A model generated the notes under the pieces. The model was not told the origin of the DNA, made no database searches, and saw only the letters and a program-made list of their open reading frames with translations. A stretch of 64,000 bases of DNA from Tanytarsus gracilentus (taxonomy: Eukaryota; Arthropoda; Insecta; Diptera; Chironomidae): the NCBI GenBank assembly GCA_038502055.1, contig JAXRKN010000044.1, positions 6,270,501 through 6,334,500 of the forward strand, given 5' to 3'. Of the stretch, positions 48,802 through 60,952 are shown piece after piece. The position numbers and the translations under genes are program-made. Each line of letters opens with the position of its first letter. The first letter of the stretch is position 1.

Positions 48802-50180
48802 TTTAAAACTGTATATTTATTATATATTTAAATTGTATGGAACTAGAAGTGGGTTTTAAAGTGTCAATCATCTGTGACATTAAATTACAACATTACGGCT
48901 TTTTATGAGGCTTGATTACAATTAATTTACATGCTGCTACGTTCGAGCAGTGGAGCATGGAAAATTTGCCACTAATTACAGAAAATTCTCATTTGACCTT
49001 TTTTTGCGGCGTGTCATAATTTTGGCCACACATGAGGTGTAATAATTTTGAGGGGAGTAAAAATTTTCGCTTACTGCATGTCATATTTTAAAGGTTAAAA
49101 TATATTTGGGATGATATTTCCTGGAATATATAAATTTTAATTTTAAAGTTTTAGGAACTCATTTTCAAAGGGTGGAAAGCTTGGAATATAAAAATTAGAC
49201 AATTTTTTAACTGTGATTTGGATTTCAAAATATCTAAAAATCATTCTGCAATTTATAGTTTTGAAATTTAAATTTCCTGGAAATTTATTAAAAAAGTTTT
49301 CATAATATTTTAAAGTCTCTAGACATTTTTTTATTGAATTCGTAAAAATCAGAAACACTTTAAAGATTCTTAAATTAAAATTCTCAATAGACATGAAATT
49401 TTCACCATTACTTTTTTAATGAATGACAAAGTTAACAACAAAAGATTAAAAACTTTTTTTTTATCACTTGACAATGTTACTAACAAGAGAATGTGAATGT
49501 TGCTAAAATTTTTAGCTGATTAAAATCTAGTGGCATAATGTTCGCTAATCTAATCAGTTCTACTTTTTTAAATTTTTAAATCTTTTAACTTCATTAAACT
49601 TTTTTCTTAGTTAATTTGCTATTTTTTCGTTATTATACTCTGTTTTGAATTTTAAACATTTATTTTTATTTTTCTTCGTGTTTAATAGAATTTTTAAGAT
49701 ATTTTCGTTAAGAGCTTTTTGTCATAGGCATTTTTAAAATATATTTCTTTGAAAATAAATATTGAATTTCTCTTTTTCTTGCTACTCAAATTCGATATTC
49801 ATTCCTGATTGCTGTTTCGTGAGAAAAACCCTTTTAGCTTCTCCACGTGCACTGTCAAACCTTCTTCAATATTTTTTAAAACCTTCTCTAAATGATCATC
49901 TGTAAGATTTTTAGTTTAAATTAAATGTTGTATAAAAAAATATCATAGGATAGTTCATGGTGGCATGTTAACATTGTTGCAATATAGCGTGAGCAAAAAG
50001 AGAAAGCGGCTCCTCAAAAGTGGCAAAGTTTTCTATGGGAGGTTGAAAAATATTTTGTAAAAATTTCAAAAATTTTTCAACCTTTTTAATTTTTATTCTA
50101 AAATTTTCACAGATGTTAAACTACACACAAACATCCTCTAAATTTTAACCTACGAAGCTTTTGCATTAACATAATTTTAT
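48802..50180. other. Intergenic region, 1.4 kb
   Basis: It contains the promoter of the lectin-like gene at its left end and the 3' UTR of the adenylyl cyclase at its right end, both read leftwards. It is AT-rich, and the ORF at 49143-49394 is not convincing. A minus-strand AATAAA (TTTATT) near 49660 is a distant candidate poly(A) signal for the cyclase. Confidence 0.4.
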
Positions 50181-53100
50181 CTACGATGCATCATTGAGTA
50201 AAGCTGCCTTTTCATCACTCACAATGTGATTGTTATTTAGCGCTACATTAGGCTTTGGACTTGCACTCAAAAGCGGATCATTTTCATTGTGCTTAGTGCT
50301 GGAATTTTTGTCGTCAATACTTTCCTCGCAATTGCTCTCGAGTGATTCTAAGTTATCCGTGTCTATGTTAGATGGTTGATAATTTTGATTGAGTCGTACA
50401 GAGCTTGGACTGGCAGTTGCGCTTGATAATGTTAGAGGGTTAGGTGAACCAGGGGCCTGAAGCTTTGGACTACTTTTGACCTCCTCTAATCCGTTTTTCT
50501 CCTTCAAAACATTTAGAGGCGATGTTGGAAGTTTATCACTTTTTCCCATCAGATAGTAAGTCATTAGCTGACCTTTGCCCTTCACTGCAACCAGGCCTCT
50601 CTGCTCAAAAGTGTATCCGAACATTTGAAGAATTTGACAAGTCTCTTCAGTCACTTGAATCGCACCAGCTTTGCCCGTACTTTCCATTCTTGATGCGACG
50701 TTCACTAATTAAGAAAATTGGGTTAATAAATTATTTCAGTTATGGCAAAAAACTGCAATAAAGGCAGAAGTGTATTTCAAACGGTAATTTTAAATTCCAA
50801 ATTTATTTTCTTAATTTCAAAATTTAGTACTCACCAGTATTACCCCAAATATCTACAAAATACATAGAAAATACACATTAGGCAAATGTTGGCTATCATC
50901 AACGTATATTAACGCACCATAATGAGGTTTCCTTGCTCCAATGACGCCTGCCGTAATTGGGCCATGATTGATACCCATTTTCAACACAAAGTGATTGAAA
51001 GACTGCTCATTTATGCCTTGAAGTGCTTTCTTAAGGTCAAGCGCAAACTCAACGAGCAATGACAGATGTCCCCACCTCATCATTACTGGGTCATCAGCTT
51101 TGCATATTTGAGCGGGATTTAAGCCAGAAGCTGCCATGTATGTCGAGCCGATTGTCTTAATTTTAATGATATTCTGAAACTGTGAGTGCTCAAGCAAAGC
51201 GTCAAAATCCGAAATAACTTCGTTCAAGAATCGCAGACACTCTAATCCTTGATTGTTGACCTGCTCCTCGGAATAAAAATCGGAAAAGTTGGGCATGCTC
51301 GCGAATAAAACGCCAACTTCGGCATAACTTTGCGAGTATAATTCATCGTGCGAGCGTTTCCGATTTCCCATAAAATGCTCGGCGACGTGCTTGGGCAGAA
51401 TGTTATAGACAAGCGCTTCGTTGCGGTGCCTCATATCGCTCGCCTTTTCTTTCTGGTCGCTGACCTCATTTTTCCATTTAAATATGACACGATCGACTTT
51501 GTCCATCTGTGTAGAAAATAAAATCACAGTGTGAGAACATGCAAAAGCTCATGTTTAACTTCCCTTTTCGAACGTTACGATTACTTACATGTCTCGCCAG
51601 TACGGAAAGAGCGAGTGTGACTGCAATGAGCATTGCTGATAAAACAAACTGAAGCGAAATTCCTCTGAAATTGTACATGAATTGTTAAAATCGAAACACG
51701 TGTAAAAGATAAAATGTTCTTACGAATTGTATGCACCGTAATAATTTTCGAGGCTGAATGCCTCCTCGAGCAGGAAAATGTTGATTGTGCAGTAGAGAGC
51801 TGAAATGATTGCAATAAATTAGTTTTAAATGTTTCGCATGTTGTGGTGATTCGACAATTAAGGAAATGTTTGTTGCCTAGGCGAAGCATTTTTGAATCAA
51901 ATTTCTGAGTCAATTTTGCGTTAAAATTAATCACAGTTTTTAAGTTAGCTCACCCGCAAATAATAGCATCAGTGTAATGCGCGTCAGATGAGATAGCTGT
52001 GTAATTATTGCTATCGCTATCAGGATTAAAATTGCAAAGTAGTTGAAGTATGATGGAAAAACGCAAATCGATGAGGGTGGCGTTGCCGAGAAGTTCAATC
52101 GAGATACATTAAATTGCATCGCTCGATTGTCATGCGATGTGTTGTTTGTATCGTTGACTATGCTCGTATTGTAAACTGATCTAAGCTCTTCTGCCGTTGT
52201 CAGCGATGAAGCAAACTGAAAATACAATAAAATTGCTTTGAAATTTTCTTATGAGAAATTCCTGGATGTTTACCATATCGACAGCATTCGATGCTCCAAC
52301 TAAGAGAATAACTAAAATAGCGCAAATTCTCCGAAGCCATACACAGTCGTTGAAACGTTTGCTCGCAATTACCATGACGGGCGGGATGTACTAAAGTTAA
52401 AAATAGAGTGGTAACAGATGGAACCGGTTAGAGCTTAATTAATGAATTATTTAAGGATTTTTCAATATTTCAAATGGATTTTTCAATTCCCACTGTCAGT
52501 TCAAATTTGAAGAGGAAAAAAAATATTTAATTTCATTAATGAAGATATCGGCGGAAATTGATTGATTTTATTTCGTTTGGTTTGGAAATTATTTTTCTCC
52601 ATGCAGCAACTCATGCCTAAAAGCCTATAAATCATTCGATTTGGCAGAGAGCGAGTGATGGAGAGAGGGATAAAGAAAAATTTATGCTAATACCAAACAA
52701 ATGAGAGAATGAAAATAGAATATCATTCCTGTTAAGGGGAGTGGACACTAAAGTGGATTGGAATTATTTAAATTTCAGAGTGTCCAACCCCTAAAAATAT
52801 TTTCCCCATATTTTTTTCTCTTGATCATATTAAAAAGCGATAAAAATTCAATTAATAAATTGGAATTCAACAACGCACCTGTGGAAAACTTTCTGCTATC
52901 GATATGAACACAATGAGTGCAATGCCGAGTGACGGAAGAAGCAGTACGACTGTGAAGTGTAACCATGTCCTAGATGGAAAATTCCAAGATTAAAAAAAAC
53001 TTGAGATGGGTGATGGAAGAGAAGTTTATTTACCTAGGCAGCACGAAGAGTGAATAGAGAACGCCAATTACTTGGACTAGGAGAGAGGCTGTCAAAGGAA

Positions 53101-56100
53101 GTGATGAGAAGGGCTCTCGATACTCATTGTAGGCCGACTCGAGATTTTTATCTTTAAACGTCAAGAAGATGGTCGTGAATTTATTAATTTCCACATGTCC
53201 ATCACGCGACACAAGCTCCTTTCGCAGACGGTTCTTATAATTTTCCATTGTTTCTTCCTCCTCTCTCGAGAGGGTGCCAATCTTCGTCTCCTCATCATTA
53301 TCGTTGTTTTCAGTTGGTGATGTGCACTGCATTGGAGAATGAGATTGAATCTGTGTATCATAATCTAAATTGATTTAATTAATTAAGTCACCTTGGAATC
53401 TTCATCCTCTTTGGAGATGAGCGAAGGACCATCCGGCTCAATAACAACGTCTTTAGGTTCTGTGTTATTGACACCATTTTGTATGTGTTCGCTTGCAATA
53501 AACTGATGAAAAAAAATTAATTATTTTTTTACATTTTCCTTACGAAAAAAAATCTTTTAATATCGAAAAAGCTTTTTCCATTAAATTTTCCATTCAAGCC
53601 TAAATTCTTTTCACTTTTCTTCTCGTTCGGCACGTGATTTCCCCGCAAATTAAATAAAAATATTTTATGGTAGAGATTTTTATGACATTATAACTTTGTG
53701 AGAGTTCATTTGTAAGAGAAAAACATTTCATTTCGATCACGTACGATTCATATTCAAATATCCTTAAGCTATGACATCCATCACATAAATAACATGGACA
53801 TTTCATGTAGAAATTATCTTCTTCTTCTTCAGGCTACATTAAGATGTGAGACAAATAAAAGTTCATCAAACAATAAAAGTCGAAATGAAGCTTTTGTAAA
53901 TAAATTAACCTCAATGAGAAATTGGTTGAACTTTTACGAGAGTTGAAGATGAAAATCATAAAAAACTTTGACCTCGAAGAAAATTTTAGAATATCAAATT
54001 TTTTCAAAACACGTTAAAAATTTTCATTTTGAGTTTTTCGCCACTTTATTTTTTATTTTTCCCTTAAAGCTTCTTAAAACTTATCTCTTAAAATACCAAA
54101 AAAAGCTTTGAAAGATGAGAATAATTTTCGTGAGCATTAAAAAATAATGACTTAAGAGCATTAAGGCAAATTTTAAGAACGTTCGTAAAAACCGCATTTA
54201 ACATCTCGAAATAATTTTCTCGTTTCAAAATTCGAGTAAACATTCAGTTTATTTCTAAAGCTCATCCTATTCAAATGATTGTCCTATATATTTTTGAGCA
54301 GCCGCTCTGAGGTGAAATGTGCTCTCGTAAAGGCTCTTGAAAAGGATTCTGTTGTGCTTTCATACATCATCATTGACGTATTTACACTTTTTATCTCCAA
54401 GTATCTCCTCAAAGTAGCTTTTACACGGAAGGTTTTGTTTAAAGCATTTACTTTACTTTCTCTACTCACCGGTTTAAGAACTTTCGTGATAAAGTACGTT
54501 TTAAGACCAGCAATTCTTAAAGACTCTTCTCTCTTCTCGCCATATGCTGGCTCCACTTCAAATTCACCTTTGAGGAAACTCAAGGTCTTCTCCGAGATAT
54601 GTACTCGACTGCATGGAAGAGAGGGTTGAAGATTATGAATAATAAGAGGAATGATTTTACATCGAGGCACGTCGTGTTCAATGTGCGATCAAGGTAAAGT
54701 CTAATGAACTACAAAACATACCCGGCCTTTCCACTTGACTCCATTTTGTTGGCTAATTCAACATCCTTTGAGTAAACGTCATACTGCCACTGGCGTTGGC
54801 CTAGAATTCCCGCTAAAATCGCTCCGGTATGGATGCCGACTCGCATATCGACTGGTGAATTGGTTTTTTGTTGAACATATCTGAGTTGAGTTGGAAGAGG
54901 GCAAAAAGTTATTTATAAAAAGATAGCGCGATTAAAACTTTTTATAACTCACTTTATTGCCTTCACCATCGAAAGTCCCATAAACACACAAAGTTGCTGA
55001 TTCAAACGTTAGATAAGAATTATTAGAGCTTTTAAGTTTATTATCGAGCGGTTGTAAAAATTGAAGGGTTGGCCAATTTATTGAATTTACGTTACATTTA
55101 AAGTTTTGAATAATTCAATGAAGGTAAACTTTGAAATTGAATTACTCATCGACTTTTTTTTATTAAGGAATTCAAAATTTAAATTTTCAATTCGTTAAGA
55201 AAGCTCGAAATGATTTGAATCTCATCTTCAACTTACAGCGTGGTCTTCCCTCTCAACAGGCGCTCCACTAATGCAATAATAGCCTGTAAATTAAATTACT
55301 TTATTTTCTCCATGATGGATTTTTATGCAAACACTTACAATCTCCTAGAATCTTAATGCGAAGTTGTTGGTATTTCTGTGAAAAGAATTAACAAAGAATT
55401 TCAATTAAAAACCTCAAAAAATAATTTTAGGAAAGTTTACTCGGGGTGTTGAAATTCAAAGATTGACAAAAAATTGATTTGCGTTGTCGTTGAGAAGCAC
55501 TTTGGAATTTGTTTATGACAAAGAAATTAAATTACTAAAATCTTGCCTCAGGTTATGAACAACAAGCGAGAAAACGAGCTATCAAATCTTGGATGGGAAG
55601 AGAAGAAGAAAAATAAAACGGAAAATTTACATTTTTTCTCGGGGGGTTGAAATCGTATTTTTAAATTTTATTAAAATGATTTTGAAAAGTAATTTTAAAA
55701 AAATAATAATAAAATTTTGCGAGAGACGTTGAAATTTTCCACCCCCACAAATTAACATTTCAAATTTTCCCAATAAAGCTCACGTAACCTTGTGGCACGA
55801 GTCTATACCCACATACATTTCATACAAGACTCTTTGACATGAACAAACGGTGGCTTTTTTTCGTAAACAAACAATAAAATTTGAATTACAATTACAGCCA
55901 CATATGTGCACGATGTTCCCTTCAAGTTTCCGAGTAATGAGATTCAATTTACATTCGAAAAATAGCAACAGCATTCAATGTACATGAAGAAATCAACAAA
56001 TAAAGCTCAATTACATACAAATTGATTTTTTATTCTGTTATTTGAGTTTTTTCTATTTTCTATCAAACTCACCTCCGCCAATCGATCGAATCGTGCAAAG

Positions 56101-59100
56101 AGCTCGTTGAGAATTTTCACGAGATCTTGAGCGCAGTAAGTTGATGAAATGGCCGTAAATCCAACAATATCGGCATACAATATGCTGTGCATGATTTAAG
56201 ACATAAAAAAAATGTTTAGTATTGGGTTTAAGACTCAGCCTCATATACATCGTTGAGTGATGACGAAGCAAAAGCTCCCAAGCTGATGAATATAAAATTT
56301 ATTTTCTAAGTAAAACTCAAATGTCATTTTCAGGGCTTCATGATTGATGACATGTCTGTTTCTAATGATTTACAATCATTTTGATTTCTTCATTAAATTG
56401 TCTTAAAAGGATTTCTTCATTTTTTTTTTGAAAAAGGACTTTTCTAGAGATTTAAATTGAACGAGATCAGATTGTGGGAGAAAGGGTTGAAAGGTGAATT
56501 TTGAATAACTCTTTATGTGGGATTTTATTTACTGATGAATAGAAAATTTATTTATTTTCGTTACCGAAATCAACTTTGTGGATTTTCGATTTTCAAATTG
56601 GATTTACATGTTTGGGCATTGAAAAATTTCAACATAAAAATAAATCCAGGATTAAAAATTAACTGAAGGTAAGCTTTTTAAAAATAATCTAAGATTTAAA
56701 AATTTAATCTGAGATTTTAAAATTAAATCGCATGTTTTAAAATTTAATCTCAGGTTTAAAAATTTAATCCTAGATTTAAAATTTGACCAAAGAATTTCAT
56801 AACTACACGAATCCACATAAAAGCTTTATCAAATTCAACTTTTCACACTTCAACAGAAGAAAAAGTGAATCCCTCCATTTGTAATCGATCTTTTTGAACT
56901 TTTCACCAGATAATAATCATCAACACCTAAACTTTCTCACTTCTCCTCGTTAATTAATCAAAAGGTGTCTTGAATGGCAATAAATTTCACATCCTTCCAC
57001 ACACCTTTAGTAAATGGATTTAATTTCGTAGGCTAATGATTTTCTTTCAACGGATTTTTATGGCCAATAAGCTTTTAAAAGTGAAACATTACCTCACGTT
57101 CTCATGTCGACTCATGTAAATCTTTTTAAATTGCTCCGAATCATTAGAGCCGAGATCTTGTCGCATTTTAACGGCAACATGCTCCGGAAGAACGGATAGT
57201 AGCAGTCTCTCCTGTGTTTGTAAGGTCATAAATCAAATTATCGCAAAGAAATATTGTTTTATACTAACTTGTTCAGCTGATTGCTCCTCAATTAATGTCT
57301 TAACCTCTAAACTTTGTTTCGCTTCCACAAACGCTCGTCGGTGCTTTCCCTCGCCGAGGATGTAGCAGAGGCAGCCGATTAAAGCTGCTGTGAGAATCAG
57401 AAGTATATTCGCAACTTGCTGTGAAAAGAAGAAGAAACATAATCAGTTTATTTTTCTGTGAAAATCCAAGTTGCGCCATTTAAAATTTTGATTTTTCCAA
57501 TTAATTTTTAAACATTACACGTGAAAAATATAAATTTTAAATTTTTTCAATGACATTTCATTTTCGACATCCTTCACGACAAATCTCATAAACCTTTCGA
57601 AATATTTCTTCTTATCAATATTTGTGCAGGCGCACGTCAACAATGAGAGAAAGCTTATCGTCGGAAAAAATGTTCTATGTCATCATTCTCATCGATGTGT
57701 ACGAGAAAGTTCTTCGATAGGCAATTCATTTCATTTGATCAGCAAACAATGGGAGGAGAAAAAAAAGTAATCAACTCCTCGATGAAAAGTTTTCTTTTAT
57801 TGAAAAAAATTGTGTGAGCCTTTAAAGTGACAAGCGAAATATTTTCATTAGAAATTCTGCTGCCCGTCATTAATGGAAATCAGTCTTGTTTGCATACTTG
57901 ATTACACGAAGGGTTGAAATTATCAGTCTTCATTTTATTTAAACAGCCTTTCGTTGAAAGACAGAGGGTACAAGGTTAACTTAACCTATAACTTCAACCG
58001 TAATGCAATTTCAATATTAAATTTTGAATTAAATAATTAATGTTTCAAATAGAAGTCAAATATTTTTTCAATGAAGGAAAATCAATGAACTGAAAATTAA
58101 GTTTCGTTGAGAGATTTTCGAAAATTGAATATCATTCCCTTTCTATCGAGCTTATCAGCCTACATTAACATCTCATAAAACATACATGAACGCACATCCA
58201 ACACGTCATCATCATCACAAAATTAATCTCTTCATCTTTTCAGATGAAAAGTTCATTGGAATTTCTAATAGATGTCATAATGAACTCTTTAATTTAACGC
58301 AAATTTAAACTTCATGGGTTTCATCTCGTTATAATAAAATTACGCCACTTCAAAGGTCTCGAATAACTTTCGACTTTGATAATTATAGCTGTGATAAACT
58401 GCTGCAAACCCACAAGCTTTCTTTTTTAACTTTTCCTGCGGGTGGCACTCGTAATTTTTGCGCTCATTATTTCAAGTAAACTGTCCAAAAAAGATTTTTT
58501 TCTCCCACGTTGCTAATAATTAATTTATAGCACAAGATTAAATTTTATTTTTAGCAACTTTTTACCTGCTCCAAAAAATATTCCTCGTGTGTTGCTAATC
58601 CGACAATTGCGCCTACATAAATTACGAAAGATCCTATGGCTAACACAATTCCGGTGTATTGTAAAACTACTGGGATGGTAATGTATACGAGAAAGTTTAA
58701 AAGCACTGCCCATCCTAGTGCGTCTCTAAAGGATGAAAGAGAAGAAAAAATTTATTATTAAGTTTCACTCTCGTTGGACATGAAAAAATCATTTTAATGG
58801 CAATCGTCTGGGGGTGATGTCAAAAAATGCTTTCCAAGTATTTGGGATCCATTTGGAATTAAACGATTACCGAGAATTTTACGACGGCTGCATGTTCATG
58901 AATGAAATAATTTCAAAAAAGAAAATTGAAAGATATTTTTGTGTGAGTTTTCACCCCCTTTGACTTTCTCTTGTTCATGTTCAATTTTATGTAATCTTTT
59001 AATGATGAAAAATTCAAATTTTCATTTTACTGAAATGTATTATTTATCATGTGTGTAGGATATGTTTAGAAAATAAATGCGCAAATTTAACTTAAAGAGA

Positions 59101-60952
59101 TGATCCAATTACAGTTGAGCTTTAAAAGCTTTTTATGAAGTTTATTCAAAATAAATTAAGCATAAGAAGGAAGTCATACCTCGGGGTCACGACCTCTTTG
59201 AGATAAATTTGCAAGAATATTTGCATTATTGCTAGAAACCAAGCCAGAATGGGTGCAATTTTCCATAAAGCTCCTCGGATCCATGATTTTCCGCAAAACC
59301 TTAATAGAACTGCTAGACCTAGATTTAAAATTAGGAATGACGATGTGAGGACTGAAAAGAGATGAAAAAAATTCCATTGAGAGCTTTTGTGGGTTGTTTT
59401 TTTTGTGTTAGAGAGGCAAATATGTTTCGATAAAAACTCTTTAAGGCACTCAGCAAGAAGTAATCTCGATTCGAATTGACTAGAATTTGGATTTTATTGA
59501 TTTTCTTTCTTCATTATGGTATCGAAAGCATAAAAGCTACAAAATAAGCTCTTTCTTATTTTCTCATCCATAAAAAAGAGTTTTGAAGGAAAAATAAGAT
59601 CTTCAAAAAAAACATCAAATAAAGAAGTATATTACAAAAACACATTGATACGCTCATGCGAATTCTCTAATCCGTTAAATAAACAGCAGAATATTATTTG
59701 TTCGCGTTTCTTTTTCCATCTTGACGATTACAATATAAATAAACGCGCTGAGCTTTTCTTTGCCTTCCTTAAATTTTCGTCAAAAAGAGAAAAAGAATAA
59801 AAACGGAATTCTGCAATCAGATGGAATAAATTTTTTCGTGACGTTACTTGTGGCATTTTGAGTTCTTTTGTAGATTCGAATAAAATTTGAATAACTGACA
59901 TCAACTTTTTCTCTTCTTGCTTTAAGTCATGTGCATGAATAATTAAAGTTTGCAAATCCTTTAATTGTCTGCTTGTTTACACTTTCTTATTTCTTTTCCT
60001 TGTTGACAAATAGTCTTTGCGAGAGGGAACATAAATCCAGAGCGACCCAGTGAGAAAAATTTCAATTTTTTTAAAAAAAGGCATTAAATATTTTACTGCG
60101 GATTTATTGAAAAAAAAATATTTTAAATTTCAATTGAAATTCTGAGTTCAGATTTTCTCACTTTGCAAAGCAATGCTTCCGTTTAAATACGCAAGTAGAC
60201 GCTTGACACTAAATTGGCTTGGAGAAAAATTATTTAACGTTTTCTGGTTCGTTTATTTTGCAACTCTTACAGCTCGTGTATTTATTTATTTTTTGGTTTA
60301 AAGCTTCCGAATTAAATGATTTAAATATTTTTAACTACAGTTTGGAGTAAACAGAAAAAATTTGTCAAAATTTTATTTCAAATATTGACTTGAAATTTTA
60401 GTAATTAAATTCTGCTTCGATTCTATTTCAACGCTCTGGACATTTTTAAATAAATATTTTCATTTAAATGCGTAACACAAACACTGTGTAAAGCTTTTTA
60501 TATCATTTCTCTCTCTCGAGACCATTTACTGTCTTTATCACTAACTACGTTTGGTTAAGCCGCCATAAAACTGCAAGCCTTGCTGAGTGTACAATAAATA
60601 TGTGTGAAAGAGTAATTTTGTTACTTTCACAAAGCCAAAATTGCTCTTCAACATGAAACGAGCTTTGATTCAATAAACGCTTGAGTGTGTGTGTAATTTA
60701 ATGGATGAATCACGTGTGCTTACCTAAATTTTCAGTGCTTTGTCCTTGAGGAACAAAAATCGCCCATAAATCAAATAAAATCGATGCCGCCAAAAAGACC
60801 ACCAGTGCAGATCTCTTCTGTTTAAGTGAGTAGCTACTTAAGAGCTTTTCGAGGACCGAATCGGGAAGTGAGGTTGAAATTGGCGCTATTGCACTGGATG
60901 AATTTCTTTCAGGGCCATTTCGTGCCGAGTTTTCCAAGCTCTTCTCAATCAT
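50181..60952 (-). CDS. Ac76E: Transmembrane adenylyl cyclase, Ac76E / ADCY2-4-7 type, 21 coding exons, about 1182 aa
   Basis: Exons (minus): 60952-60724, 59351-59180, 58725-58566, 57418-57269, 57211-57093, 56184-56073, 55375-55339, 55283-55237, 54996-54953, 54880-54722, 54608-54470, 53502-53392, 53350-53034, 52969-52879, 52390-52274, 52215-51954, 51799-51724, 51664-51589, 51506-50918, 50852-50835 and 50704-50181. All phases agree (3549 nt). Six TM helices (about residues 50-210) precede C1, which has metal-binding Asp in ADIVGFT and ILGDCYYC, MRVGIHTG and WQYDVYSKDVELANKME. Six more helices (about 600-800) precede C2: LPKHVAEHFMG, KIKTIGSTYMAA, MGINHGP and YDIWGNTVNVASRM. A Ser/Pro/Asn-rich tail of about 120 residues ends the protein. 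Sites N-x-S/T lie in the last extracellular loop. It makes cAMP from ATP at the plasma membrane under G-protein control. The C2 sequence is closest to ADCY2, which points to Ac76E rather than rutabaga or Ac78C. Confidence 0.93.
50835..50852 (-). CDS. Ac76E: 18-nt microexon of the adenylyl cyclase
   Basis: Flanked by a TTTGTAG acceptor and a GTGAGT donor, it enters and leaves in phase 1. It supplies most of the codons for D-I-W-G-N-T within YDIWGNTVNVASRM. Without it the flanking exons would still join in frame but would lose six residues of the ATP-binding core. Confidence 0.85.
53503..54469 (-). other. Ac76E intron between the C1 domain and the linker
   Basis: About 0.97 kb, GTGAGT donor at 54469 and ATCAG acceptor ending at 53503. 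AT-rich, no nested gene recognised. The ORF at 53600-53806 is not supported. Confidence 0.7.
56185..57092 (-). other. Ac76E intron carrying a 20-bp minisatellite
   Basis: An intron of 0.9 kb within C1, between the LLLSVLPEHVA exon and the ADIVGFT exon. Apart from the 20-bp minisatellite at 56686-56785 nothing is recognised. Confidence 0.75.
56686..56785. repeat. 20-bp minisatellite, 5 units
   Basis: Units start at 56686, 56706, 56726, 56746 and 56766, exactly 20 bp apart, with consensus AATCTNAGATTTAAAAATTT. The copies differ at a few positions each, so the array is not very recent. Confidence 0.85.
57419..58565 (-). other. Ac76E intron, 1.15 kb
   Basis: Between the exons for TM5 and TM6 of the first membrane cassette. 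No nested gene or repeat recognised. Confidence 0.75.
59352..60723 (-). other. Ac76E first coding intron, 1.4 kb
   Basis: Donor GTAAGC below 60724, acceptor TTTCAG above 59351. AT-rich. ORFs here, such as 59728-59955, have no family resemblance. Confidence 0.75.
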
